Shown: positions 33,702 through 44,136, numbered from the stretch's first letter. The stretch: DNA of 64,000 nt from Tricholoma matsutake (GCA_026075535.2 AP026545.1:4030001-4094000); one strand, 5' to 3'. Notes: generated by a model not told the origin, from the sequence alone. Made by a program: numbers and translations.

Positions 33702-35859
33702 CTGGACCCCTGCCTGTGCCTGAGGTGGAGCTAGAAGGGGTTCCTGATCTGATGCCAGACTCAGATGATGATGAGGAGCCAGAGGAAGTGGAGGAAGGTG
33801 ATCAGATCTTCTACACTATCGCACAAGGTGTGTGCTACATTGAACATATCCCGATGCCTCATCCACAAAAACAATGTCACTAAATCCTCTACTGATTCCT
33901 TGCTTCCTCATCTCCATGAGTTCAGGGATGTGTTTGCCAAGGAATCATTTGACTCTCTTCCTGCATGCAAGCCATAGGATCATGCGATCAAACTCACCCC
34001 TGGTGCAATCCCTTTATCCTGCAAGGTCTATCCTCTCTCTCTCCTGAAGAACAGCAACAGCTTGACCAGTTCATCAACAAGCACCTGGCCTCTGGATGTA
34101 TTCAACCATCAAAGTCACCCATGGCCTCTCCCTTTTTCTTTGTCAAGAAGAAGGATGGCTCACTTTGACCAGTTCAAGACTACAGAAGGCTCAATGACAT
34201 CACAGTCAAAAATTGCTACCCATTACCTCTCATCTCTGAACTTGTGAGCCAGCTCCATGGAGCCCAATACTTTACCAAGCTCGATGTCCATTGGGGTTAT
34301 AATAACATGAGGATAAAGGAGGGAGATGAGTGGAAGGCAGCCTTTCATACCAACTGTGGTCTTTTTGAACTGCTCATCATGTTCTTTGGCCTTACTAATA
34401 GTCCTGCCACCTTTCAGACCATGATGAACAACATCTTCCATGACCTCATCCTTGAAGGCATTGTTTGTATCTATCTTGATGACATCCTCATCTTCACTCA
34501 CATGGTTGAAGAACACCATCACGTGCCTCGTCCTGGAACGACTTCAACAGTACAAACTCTACCTTCATCAGGACAAGTGTGAGTTTGAGAAGACCAAGAT
34601 TGAGTACCTCGGCCTGATTATCTCAGAGGGTCAGGTGGAGATGGATCCTATCAAGGTGAATGGGGTCACAGCTTGGCCAACACCCATGAACAAGAAAGAG
34701 GTGCAGTCTTTCCTGGGCTTCATCAATTTTTTATTGGTGTTTTATCAAGGATTTCTCACATCATGCACGACAACTGTTTGACTTGACAGGAAAGGAGGCA
34801 TGGAGGTGGGATAATGCACAACAGGAGGCATTCAAAAAGCTTAAGGAGATGGTCACTTCCACTCCCATTCTAACCTTTGCTGATGATTTGTGCCCTTGTC
34901 ATGTAGAAGCTGACAGTTCTGACCTTGTGACAGGCACTGTGTTGTCTCAGCAGTCTCTGGAGGACCAGAAGTGGCATCCTGTTGTGTTCTACTCCAAAAG
35001 CCTTAGTGCTGTAGAGCAAAACTACGTGATCCATGACAAATGTTGGCAATAATGTGTGCACTTGAGGAATGGCGACACTTCCTCGAGGGTGCCCAACACA
35101 AGGTGGAAATTTGGATGGATCACAAGAATCTCAAGTACTTTATGACAGCCAAGAAATTGAATTGTTGTCAAGCTTGTTGGTCCCTGTATCTATCCAGATT
35201 TGATTTCTCCTTGCACCACCATCCGGGTCACAGCATGGGGAAGACTGATGCCCTCTCCCAATGTGCAGACCATGGGGATGGCAGCAATGACAATCAAAAC
35301 ATTGTGTTGTTGCAGCCAAACCTGTTCACCATTTGGGCACTGGAAGGCATTGCACCCCAGGGTGAGGAGCAGGACATCCTACATGACATTCATCACACAA
35401 ACCATAGCAGTTTACACAAGGATGTTGTTGCCCGAGCTGTTAAAGAACTGAGGAAGGGATCACCCTTTCCTTGCATGCAGCAGAGTGGGCTGAAAAGGAG
35501 GACTTGTTGTATTTCAGGAATCACAACTATGTCCCCAACAACCCAGACCTTTGCCAGTGCATCATATCCCAACACCATGACTCACAGATTGCTGGTCATC
35601 CTGGATGCTGGAAGACCTTGGAGCTCACCTCACAGAATTATTGGTGGCCACAAATGTCATGGCTCATTGGTCAGTATTGTTGTACTTGTGACCTTTGCTT
35701 ATGCACCAAGATTCCTCATCGCAAACCCATTGGCAAGCTACACCCTCTTCCTGTTCCAGAGAGTCATTGGGATGTTGTCAGTGTTGACTTTGTGGTGGAG
35801 TTGCCAGAGTCAAATGGGTTTGATGTGGTGATGTGCACAGTTGATTCAGTGGGGAAACA

Positions 35860-36081
35860 TGTTGGATTATATAATCTGTCACTGCTTAATCAGTGCTTAA
35901 CAGACCATAGTTTGCACACACACAAGTGATGTGATAGTTGTAGCAATCCATGTCTGGTTATATGGTATCCTTGTTCTGTTGAACCCTATAAGACCTGATA
36001 GCTCAGTTGGTCAGAGCATCTGGTATATGTCCAGGAGGGCCTGGGTTCAATCCCCAGTCTGGTCATCTTTTCTGTTTAACA
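35860..36081 (+). mobile_element. 222-bp insertion S carrying a tRNA-like sequence
   Basis: It interrupts C's integrase. With TG...CA limits it reads TGTTGGATTATATAATC...CTGTTTAACA and is flanked by a perfect AAACA duplication (35855-35859, 36082-36086). Alternatively the duplicated part is AAACATG (35855-35861, 36082-36088), as for a SINE. The tRNA-like part lies at 35992-36065, near the right end, unlike the usual SINE order. Either a small solo LTR with an embedded tRNA or an unusual SINE. Confidence 0.7.
35992..36065 (+). tRNA. tRNA-like cloverleaf inside S (probably not functional)
   Basis: The 74 bases fold as a full cloverleaf: acceptor GACCTGA/TCTGGTC with one T-T mismatch, D arm GCTC/GAGC, anticodon stem TCTGG/CCAGG, T arm CTGGG/CCCAG with loop TTCAATC. 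A box (TAGCTCAGTTGG) and B box (GGTTCAATCCC) of a pol III promoter are intact. The anticodon loop is TATATGT, giving TAT (Ile) at 34-36, but position 33 is A instead of the invariant T. This and its place inside a mobile insertion argue for a tRNA-derived element rather than a working gene. Confidence 0.6.
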
Positions 36082-36734
36082 AAACATGCTCACTTTATTC
36101 CAACTCACACCACTGTCAGTGCCCTGGGTGCTGTCTGACTCTATCTCCACCATGTGTGGAAATTACATGGACTTCCTGGCACCTTCCTTTCTGACTGTGG
36201 CCCTCAGTTCATGGCAGAGTTCACTCATGAGCTGTTCTGACTTCTGGGGATCAAACTCCTTGCTTTGACTGCCTATCACCTGCAAACTGATGGCCAGACT
36301 GAGCGAGTCAACCAGGAACTGGAGCAGTACATCTGCATCTTTATCAATGAGTGCCAGGACAATTGGGATGATCTTCTCCCCTTGGCTGAGTTGGGGTACA
36401 ACAACCATGTCCATGCTTCCACTCAACAAACCCCTTTCCTCTTAGACACTGGATGGCATCCATGCATGGGATTTGAACCTTGCCAAACTCCCTCACACAT
36501 TGAGACAGTGAATGAGTTCACAGAATAGCTTGGAGGAGGCAAAGGCAGCCTTAGTAAAGGCGAAGGACAACATGGCGCACTTTTACAATCAACGCCATTC
36601 TCCAGCCCCTCAGTACAAGGTTGGTGATCGAGTTTATCTTGACTCCAGTAATATCTCCACCACACTTCCATCCAAGAAACTCGCCCATCACTTCCTGGGA
36701 CCTTTCCCCATTGTCAAGTGTGTTGGAATGCATG

Positions 36735-36920
36735 TGTAAGAGTGCCTCTTACATCATCACTACATTATCACATGCAACTCTGTTATCACATGTTATTCCA
36801 GTAGTATATAGTCTACACTTTGAGTACTTGTACTGTATTCTAGAATCCCCCCCTCAAAATATATCAAGTTCCTTATAGTTCTCAGTCCCCTTTAGTGTTG
36901 GAAGCTCTGGCTTCCTTCCA
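36735..36920 (+). mobile_element. Solo LTR M (H family) in C
   Basis: This 186-bp solo LTR, TGTAAGAGTGCC...GGCTTCCTTCCA, is flanked by a perfect 5-bp duplication GCATG (36730-36734, 36921-36925). Removing it restores the C reading across the site. Its first bases and its last bases (AGTGTTGGA...CCTTCCA) match the 3' LTR of element H, so it is a solo LTR of H's family. Confidence 0.88.
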
Positions 36921-37313
36921 GCATGCCTATTGTCTGTGCCTCCCAGCCTCTATGTCCAGACTCCACCCAGTCTTCCATGTTGTCAAACTCCTTCCAGCTC
37001 CCCCAGATCCATTCCCAGGACACCATTCATGTCCACCAACACTGCCTACAGTGATTGAGGGAGAACCCCAGTATGAAGTTGAGTCGATCTTGGACAGCCA
37101 GTTGTGTCAAGGAAAACTCCAGTATTTGGTACACTGGAAGGGTTATGGGTATGAGGAGAACTCATGGGTCAAGGAGTCCAATGTGAACACCCCTCAGTTA
37201 GTCAAGGAATTCCACTGATGGCACACTGCTGCACCATGTCACATTCAAGTCATTGACTTTGGTTGTATGCAATTTTGAATGCATCGGGGCAATGCATCTT
37301 AGAGAGGGGGTGA

Positions 37314-37691
37314 TGTAAGGGGACTAGGGGGTGCCCTGTGTGTTTCTCCTATTTTTTATGCTCATCCTATATTTTTCCTCACCTCATTTCCTTCTATTCT
37401 TCATTTTCTATGATTTCTCCTTATTTTATTACTAATTTTCCTTTCTATCACATTTGTGCATGTTGACAGTTTTATATTTAGAGGCAGAGTACCATTTCCA
37501 ACATCTACCCATTGGTATGATGTCATTCAGTGGCCTTGATCTGCCTATCTCTGCCTTTTCTATTTTAGGTTATTATTTGATTTTTGCAGTCTTCACATAT
37601 ACTGGGCATTGGCAAAGGGGTCCTTAGAGTTTTCTCTTCAAATTTCCCTTTGCTAGTCCATTAATTAAGTGGCCTCTAAGGTTGCCCTTAT
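37314..37691 (+). repeat. 3' LTR of element C
   Basis: It begins TGTAAGGGGACTAGGGGG after a purine run and ends CCCTTAT. It is about 378 bp, shorter than the 426 bp of A and B because of internal deletions, and CpG-poor. Confidence 0.85.
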
Positions 37692-38280
37692 GATACTCTG
37701 TCACTGGGTGACTTTCCATAAGGATCTAGAGAAATCTAGAGAGGTTTTGTGCCATCAGCTGGGGTTGCCAAAGCCAAATTGGGATGAGTTTAATTTCTGT
37801 TCCTGAAAAACAACCTTTCTAAATGTTGTGATCTACAGAGGCCTCCTTACCCCTCTGTAGCTGTGTTCAGATGACTTCCACCTTGTTAAATGAGATCAGT
37901 GTGATAGAACCTGTTTATTCTGTGTTATGGTGGCCTTTTTTGGTAGTAAATATGACCCCTTTCCCCTCCTGCTCCCTCTATCATCATGTACTAGAATTAT
38001 ATGTTGATTATGGGTTGGGGAAATCTACGGAAGCTAAATACAACCAGTTTTCAACCCCCACCATTACCCTCCCAATCCTGTAGATTTTCTATGAAGTCAC
38101 CCACTGTGTTCTGACAAGGGTGAACAAAGGGTGAACCTGTCTTATGCTCAAGATGTTAAATAAGTGCTCCACCAGATGACCCCAGCAAAAGCACCCACAT
38201 GCACAACAAGTATACAGTCGACTCCCTCATAACCCATACCCCTTGGTGGATGGCCCAGGGTGTGGGTTATCAGGGGTTAT
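37692..38280. other. Spacer between C and E1, containing MITE N1
   Basis: Apart from N1 (37702-38106) I see no feature with support. Just before E1 an imperfect inverted repeat (TAACCCATACCCC ... GTGTGGGTTATCAGGGGTTAT) is present. No gene. Confidence 0.5.
37702..38106 (+). mobile_element. MITE-like element N1
   Basis: It is 405 bp with inverted ends CACTGGGTGACTTTCCAT (left) and CAGTGGGTGACTTCAT (right, reverse complement), flanked by TGT on both sides (37699-37701, 38107-38109). CACT ends and a 3-bp duplication suggest the CACTA/CMC group, but 3 bp is weak evidence. The same end is found at 7658-7683 in the other orientation. No coding capacity. Confidence 0.55.
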
Positions 38281-38661
38281 TGTTAGGAAACAGCCCCATT
38301 ACTTAATAAACTTTCATTTTGTTTTATTATGTCAAATTATGCTACACTTTGATAGCATGAGAATTTTATTTTGCATGCATCAATATGTACGTGCATGTAT
38401 GAGCACATTGGCAACAACAATGTACAATATATGTAACATAGTATATAAACCTTAAATATACACCTAGGGGACCGCAGTTGTGTTCTCTTAGGTATTCCAC
38501 CTACACTTGTGGTGCAAAATGCCTTTCTCAACCAACTTATCTATCAATAACCCCTTGCATCAAAACCATCAATTCCCCCATCATGCATGTGCATCCCACT
38601 CCCTTCTTGTAGAGAGAACCTGCATGGTCTTAGCTAGCAGATAGTGGGTGTTGCCCTAACA
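38281..38661 (+). repeat. 5' LTR of E1
   Basis: It is 381 bp, with ends TGTTAGG and CCTAACA in perfect inverted arrangement. A TATA box TATATAAA is at 38442-38449, and AGTTGTGTTCT at 38476-38486 is the expected transcript start, 34 bp downstream, complementary to the primer site at 38664-38674. Confidence 0.88.
38442..38449 (+). promoter_or_regulatory. TATA box in E1 LTR
   Basis: TATATAAA lies 34 bp upstream of the predicted RNA 5' end at 38476. The same box is kept in both E2 LTRs. Confidence 0.6.
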
Positions 38662-38663
38662 GA

Positions 38664-38674
38664 AGAACACAACT
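38664..38674 (+). other. Self-priming primer-binding site of E1
   Basis: AGAACACAACT, two bases after the LTR, is the perfect 11-nt complement of AGTTGTGTTCT at 38476-38486. This matches the Tf1/sushi-type arrangement in which the RNA 5' end primes minus-strand synthesis. Confidence 0.68.
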
Positions 38675-39126
38675 TTCCATATCAGTGTGCCTTCTCTTGC
38701 TTGCGCATACATCATTGTTTCACTGCACCACATCTGATTATTCATCCTTTTGGCATGAGCCAGAAGTACTTGTATATATGTAATCTACCTTTTCTTTCAT
38801 AACCCAACACCAGGCCTCACCTTACAGTGTGACTGCCAGTGATCAAGAGGCAGTGCTCATCATTAGGACAGCTGCAACCAGACAACTAATTGGATCTGGT
38901 TTAGTCATGATTTACATTACTCTATTTGGATGACTATTTTAGTTACAGGCCAAATTCAGGGTTATCCCTGAGATCAGGCACTGTTGGAAGGGTTATTGAT
39001 CCAAAGTGCTTTTGCTGAGTTTGGTACCCAAGTTACCAAATCACGTGACCCATCAATATTTGGAGAGGTCTTGAAGAACAAGTCTTGAGTCTGCCAAAGA
39101 AGTGATTCATCACAGATCTGACCATT

Positions 39127-40221
39127 ATGTCTGAACCCTCAACTTCTAATCCTGGTCCTAATTCCATTCCCACACCAGCACTAGAGGCGAAGATTGATGT
39201 GCTTACAATGCAAATGTTGCAATTAGTGTCAGTGTTGGCAGCATCACAGCCCAGACAAGCAGAAGTACAGCCAGAGATGACAGTAGAAAGAGATGATGAG
39301 ATGGAGGAGATGGAGTGGGTGTCACAGGATGATGTGCAGATGGCAGAGAAATCTGAAAATGGAAAAGCATGCTTACCTAAGTATGCACCCCTGCAAATCT
39401 TTGATGGTACCATGGAGAATACAAAATCTTTTATCAGCTCTATAGTATTGTACATTTATGGGAGGAAGCCAGAGTTTCGTACAGCTGAGTCTAGGATAAT
39501 ATTTCCTCTCTCGTATATTCAGGGGGGGAAAGCACAGTTCTGGAGAAATGAGGCTATTAATCAAATTGCTGCAGGAAATAAACCATTTGCAACCTTCAAG
39601 GAATTTCTGGAGAGATTGGAGGCACAGTTTGGGGACCCTAATCCAAAGGCGACAGCCAATGCTAAATTAAAAACCATGCACCAAGGTTCCCTAACAGTGG
39701 ATGAATTTATTTTGCAATTCAAAACAGAAGCTTCACAAATGGATATGGGAGAAGCTGCATTGGTAGAATTTTTGAAAGCAGGATTAAATCCCTCTTTATT
39801 CAAGTCTATCTACTGACTACCTTCTATGCCAGAGAAGTTGGACAAGTGGTATAATTGGGCAATGCACCTTGATTGGCAATATCAGCACAAACAAGCAGAA
39901 TCAAAGTTGATGCATGGAAGTAGTAAATTTGGAAAGCTGTCAGGAGGAAAGTCCGAGAAAAAAAAGGCACCTCAGGTGCAAACTCTTAGGGCACAGCCAC
40001 TGGCCATGGCAGTGACACCTATAGTTGCAGAGTCAGCAGCACCAGATGCTATGGAGGTTGACCAAGCAGGGAGATGAGCACCACTTAAATGTTTTAACTG
40101 TGGGCAGTTAGGACATATTGCTAGGAATTGCAGGCAGAAAAGAAAGATTAGAGAAGTTATAATCAAGGAAGTGAAGCCAGAGGAAGGCAGGCAGAAGAAT
40201 TTTGTGGAAGAGTCCCAGTGA
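39127..40221 (+). pseudogene. gag: gag of E1
   Basis: It starts at ATG 39127 (MSEPSTSNPGPN), followed by a helical N-terminus, a capsid region (FISSIVLYIYGRKPEFRTAE, FKEFLERLEAQFGDPN) and a CCHC knuckle CFNCGQLGHIARNC near 40096. In-frame TGA at 39814-39816 lies between capsid and nucleocapsid, followed by CTA; the same TGA-CTA is in E2. A second TGA is near 40075. The final TGA (40219-40221) overlaps the -1 pol frame. Confidence 0.82.
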
Positions 40222-41022
40222 AGGTTTCCCCATTGGTGACCCAGAATTGTTATAACATATTAGTATCCAAGGAAACCCAGAGCAAACCAGAAAAGGAAAT
40301 TGAGGATGAGTACAACTGTTGTGAATCATGTGACAAAGAAAATTGCCAAGCACTATTTCCAAAAACCCCTAAATTCTTTATTTGCTCTGCGTGAATAGAA
40401 CCCAAAATCATCTTGACTGTAGGATTGAAGACAGTGGACACACATGCAGCAATTGATGTGGAAGCATTGCTTGATAGCGGTGCTACAGGATTATTTATTA
40501 ATCAGTCCTTAATTACCAGAAATGGTATTAGCACATGCAAGCTGTCGCAACCTATAATGGTGTACAAATTTACAATATTGATGGAACAGTTAATTGTGGA
40601 GGAACTATTGAGGAGGAGGTGACCATGGTACTAAGGTATCAGGAGCATCAGGAATGAGTGGTATTCGAAGTGTGCAATCTTGGGAAAACCAATCTAATAA
40701 TAGGATGTCCATGGTTATGGAAGCATAATCCTGAAATTGATTGGAAGACAGGAAAAGTACAAATGACTCATTTTCCTAAGGAATGTAATGTGTATGGGAG
40801 GAAGGTGAAGAAGGAGAAAAGGAAAAGGAAAGAGAAAGAATGTCTGAGGAAGTATTCTGTTACAATGGAGGAAGTGGAGGATGAGGAAATGCCAAATGGG
40901 GAAGTTCCAATCATGATTGAGAAGGAAGAGCAGAAGCAATCCTTTAGAGCAATTCATGGAGGACAGTCATGGGATAAAAATGTCATGAAGGTGGAGAGGC
41001 CAGTGGAGGAGTGGGTACCAAA
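40218..41022 (+). pseudogene. pol: Truncated pol of E1 (protease region)
   Basis: It is in the -1 frame from GTG 40218. Protease core VEALLDSGATGLFIN is near 40461, with a frameshift near 40570, then a Lys/Glu-rich linker with a single copy of the segment that is tripled in E2. It is cut at 41022 before RT. Confidence 0.78.
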
Positions 41023-41424
41023 TGTTAGGAAACCACCCCATTACCTAATAAAATTTCATTTTTATTTTATTATGTTGAATTACGCTACATGATGCCAAAT
41101 GATGCTACACTTTGATAGCATGAGAATTTTATTTCGCATGCATCAAAATGTATGCACATGTACGAGTGCATCAGTAACAACAATGTACAATATATGTAAC
41201 ATAGTATATAAACCCTAAATATACACCTAGGGGACCCCAGTTGTATTCTCTTAGGTATTCCACCTATGTTTTCAGTGTGAAAGGCCTATCTCAACAAACT
41301 CACCTATCAATAACCCCTTGCATCAAAACCATCAATTCCCCCATCACGAGTGTGGATCCTGCCCCCTTCTTGTAGAGAGAACCCGCACGGTCTTAGCTAG
41401 CAGATAGTGGGTGTCGCCCTAACA
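41023..41424 (+). repeat. 5' LTR of E2
   Basis: This 402-bp LTR, TGTTAGG...CCTAACA, is followed by the primer-site motif AGAACACAACT at 41427-41437. The matching LTR segment has one transition (AGTTGTATTCT). Confidence 0.87.
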
Positions 41425-41899
41425 GAAGAACACAACTTCCCATATCAGTGCGCCTTCTCTTACTTGTGCATACATCATTGTTTCACTGCGCCACATCTGA
41501 TTACTCATCCTTTCGGCACGAGCTGGAAGTACTTGTACATATGTAATCTACCTTTTCTTTTGTAAGCCGACGCCAGGCCTCGCCTTACATTGCGACTGCC
41601 AGTGATTGAGAGGCAGTGCTCATCATTAGGACAGCTGCAACCAGACAACCGATTGGATCTGGTTTAGTTACGATTTACATCACTCTATTCAGACGACTAT
41701 TTTAGTTACAAGCTGAATTCAGTGTTATCTCTGAGATCAGGCACTGTTGGAAGGGTTATTGATCCGAAGTGTCAAATTAGGCACCTGACAAATGACAAAC
41801 CATCGACAAACCATCACGTGACCTGTAAACATTTGGAGAGGTCCCAAAGAACCAATCTTGAATTTGTCAAAGAAGTGTTTCATCACAGATTCTACAATT

Positions 41900-42997
41900 G
41901 TGTCTGAACCTTCAACTTCTAATCCCGGCCCTAATCCTGTTCCCACACCAGCACTAGAGGCGAAAATTGATGCGCTTACAGTGCAAATGTCCCAATTAGT
42001 GTCAGTGTTGGCAGCATCACAGCCCAGACAAGCAGAAGTACAGCCAGAGACAACAGGAGAAAGAGATGATGAGATGGAGGAGATGGTGGAGTGGATGTCA
42101 CAGGAGGATGAGACGGTAGAGAAATCTGGAAATGGAAAAGCATGCTTACCTAAGTACATGCCCCTGCAAATCTTTGACGGTACCATGGAGAATACAAAAT
42201 CCTTCATCAGCTCTATAGTATTGTACATCCATGGGAGGAAGCCAGAGTTTCGTACAGCAGAGTCTAGGATTATGTTTGCTCTCTCATACATTCAGGAGGG
42301 GAAAGCACAGTTCTGGAGAAATGAGGCTATTAATCAAATTGCCATGGGAAATAAACCATTTGCAACTTTCAAGGAATTTCTGGAGAGATTGGAGGCACAG
42401 TTTGGAGACCCTAATCCAAAGGCAACAGCCAATGCTAAATTAAAGACCATGTGCCAAGGTTCCCTAATGGCAGATGAATTTATTTTACAGTTCAAAGCAG
42501 AAGCTTCGCAAACGGACATGGGAGAAGCCGCGTTGGTAGAGTTTTTGAAAGCAGGATTAAATCCCTCTTTATTCAAGTCTATCTACTGACTACCTTCTAT
42601 GCCAGAGAAGTTGGACGAGTGGTATAATTGGGCAATGCACCTTGATCGGCAATATCGGCAGGAACAGGCAGAGTCAAAGTTGATGTACGGAAGTAGTAAA
42701 TTTGGAAAGTCATCAGGAGGAAAGTCCAAGAAAGGAAAGGTGCCTCAGGCGCAAGCTCCGAGGGCACAGCCACCAGCCATGGCAGTGACACCTATAGTTA
42801 TGGAGTCAGCAGCACCAGCAGAGGCAATGGAGGTTGATCAAGCAGGAAGACAAGCCCCACTTAAATGTTTTAACTGTGGGCAGTTAGGACACATTTCTAG
42901 GAATTGTAGGCAGAAAAGAAAGATTAGGGAAGCTACAATCGAGGAAGTGAAGCTGGAGGAAGGCAGGCAGAAGAATTTTGTGGAAGAGTCCCAGTGA
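41900..42997 (+). pseudogene. gag: gag of E2
   Basis: It corresponds to E1 gag; the start codon position is GTG (41900) where E1 has ATG. Capsid region FLERLEAQFGDPN and knuckle CFNCGQLGHISRNC (about 42867) are intact. A TGA at 42587-42589 followed by CTA is shared with E1. The terminal TGA (42995-42997) overlaps the pol GTG at 42994. Confidence 0.83.
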
Positions 42998-43825
42998 AGG
43001 TTTCCCCATTGGTGACCCAGAATCATTACAATGTATTAGTATCCAAGGAAACCCAGAGCAAATCGGAAAAGGAAATCGAGGAGGAGTACAACCATTCTGA
43101 ATCATGTGATGAAAAGGAGTACAACTGTTGTCAATCACATGACAAAGAAAATTGTCACATGTCATTTCCAAAAACCCCTAAATTCTTTATTTGCTCTGCA
43201 TGAATAGAACCCAAAATCACCTTGACTGTGGGACTGAAGACAGTGGACACACATGCAGCGATTGATGTGGAAGTGTTGCTTGATAGTGGTGCAACAGGAT
43301 TATTTATTAATTGGTCCTTAATTACTGGAAATGGTATTAACACATGCAAGCTGGCGCAACCTATAATGGTGTACAATATTGATGGAACAGTCAATCATGG
43401 AGGAACTATCAAGGAGGAGGTGACTATGGTACTAAAGCATCAGGAGCATCAGGAGTGAGCTGTATTCGAAGTGTGCAATCTTGGGAAAACCAATCTAATA
43501 ATAGGATGTTCGTGGTTACAGAAGCATAATCCCAAAATTGATTGGAAAACTGGGAAAGTACAAATGACTCGTTGTCCTAAGGAATGTAATGTGTATGGGA
43601 GGAAGATGAAGAAGGAAAAAAGGAAAAAGAGAGAGAAAGAACGTCTGAGAAAGTATTCTGTTACGATGGAGGAAGATGAAGAAGGAAAAAAGGAAAAAGA
43701 GAGAGAAAGAACATCCAAGAAAGTATTCTGTTATGATGGAGGAAGATGAAGAAGGAAAAAAGGAAAAAGAGAGAGAAAGAATGTCCAAGAAAGTATTCTG
43801 TTACAATGGAGGAAGTGGAGGATGA
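42994..43825 (+). pseudogene. pol: pol of E2, part 1 (protease)
   Basis: In the -1 frame to gag, with protease EVLLDSGATGLFIN near 43275 and LIIGCSWLQKHNPKIDW near 43500. A Lys/Glu-rich linker follows, with a 70-bp unit in three copies. A TGA (43456-43458) lies within. The reading is interrupted at 43830 by element D and resumes at 49529. Confidence 0.82.
43601..43810 (+). repeat. Three 70-bp tandem repeats in E2 pol
   Basis: Units start at 43601, 43671 and 43741 (GGAAGATGAAGAAGGAAAAA...). E1 has a single unit. Since 70 is not a multiple of three, the two extra copies shift the frame. Confidence 0.9.
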
Positions 43826-43830
43826 GGAAA
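43826..43830. repeat. Target-site duplication of D, left copy (GGAAA)
   Basis: The right copy is at 49529-49533. E2 reads through when D and one copy are removed. Confidence 0.9.
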
Positions 43831-44104
43831 TGTTGGAGCAGACTATATACGCTGCACAGTGGAAGAGACAACACGTTCCTTACAACCTACCTGGGGTTTA
43901 CTTAGACTTACAGCTAGGGTTAGCAGAGGTAAGAACACTGTATTCCTACTATGGTACAGGTTCTCCTTATATACATAATAATAAGGACATCACATGACTC
44001 AGGAATGTGTTTACCGCATGTATGCGCAGTAAGCACAGTAACATGCGTATGCTGCATGTATTGCCTCATGTATACAGCATGCATCACTGGGATTAATTTC
44101 AACA
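43831..44104 (-). repeat. 3' LTR of D
   Basis: This 274-bp LTR is next to the polypurine tract at 44105-44115 (minus strand). It ends exactly at the GGAAA duplication. Confidence 0.92.
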
Positions 44105-44115
44105 CCCCCCCTCAA
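44105..44115 (-). other. Polypurine tract of D
   Basis: On the minus strand it reads TTGAGGGGGGG directly before the 3' LTR, the expected plus-strand primer. Confidence 0.75.
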
Positions 44116-44136
44116 ACTGTACAGCGCTCTAAGCAG

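Larger units (their letters stand above)
31710..37226 (+). pseudogene. pol: pol of element C, split by L2, S and M
   Basis: Remnants in order: protease ALLDSGATGFFID (about 31998), the segment up to 32390, L2, then RT (33702-34780, YLDDILIF near 34470), RNase H (34783-35040), integrase (35040-35859, S, 36082-36734, then M) and chromodomain (36921-37218, YLVHWKGYGYEENSWV). Stops at positions homologous to CGA in B, plus frameshifts (for example near 34510, 34740 and 35040), destroy the frame. Confidence 0.82.
29445..37691 (+). mobile_element. Ty3/gypsy chromovirus copy C (old, multiply interrupted)
   Basis: This is the same family as A and B: internal sequence begins at 29472 with the same primer-site motif (29474-29483) and the coding parts align throughout. 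Only about 27 bp of the 5' LTR remain; the 3' LTR is 37314-37691. It is strongly depleted in CpG: where A or B have CG, C mostly has TG or CA. It carries four insertions: L1 (30100-31069), L2 (32391-33701), S (35860-36081) and M (36735-36920). Many stops and small indels make it a fossil. Confidence 0.9.
38281..41022 (+). mobile_element. Ty3/gypsy family E, truncated copy E1
   Basis: It contains the 5' LTR, gag and protease region of family E. It stops abruptly at 41022, where the LTR of E2 begins; the remaining pol and 3' LTR of E1 are not found. Sequence closely matches E2 but with extra stops and a frameshift near 40570. Confidence 0.87.

Noticed and set aside
35992..36065. Functional nuclear tRNA-Ile gene
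   Set aside because: Position 33 is A, the acceptor stem has a mismatch, and it lies in a mobile insertion within a dead transposon.
38662..38980. E-family LTR extending to about 38975
   Set aside because: The perfect inverted ends TGTTAGG/CCTAACA and the exact end of the 3' LTR at 59042 place the LTR end at 38661.
43601..43810. CRISPR-like array
   Set aside because: Contiguous tandem repeats without spacers inside a retrotransposon of a eukaryote.
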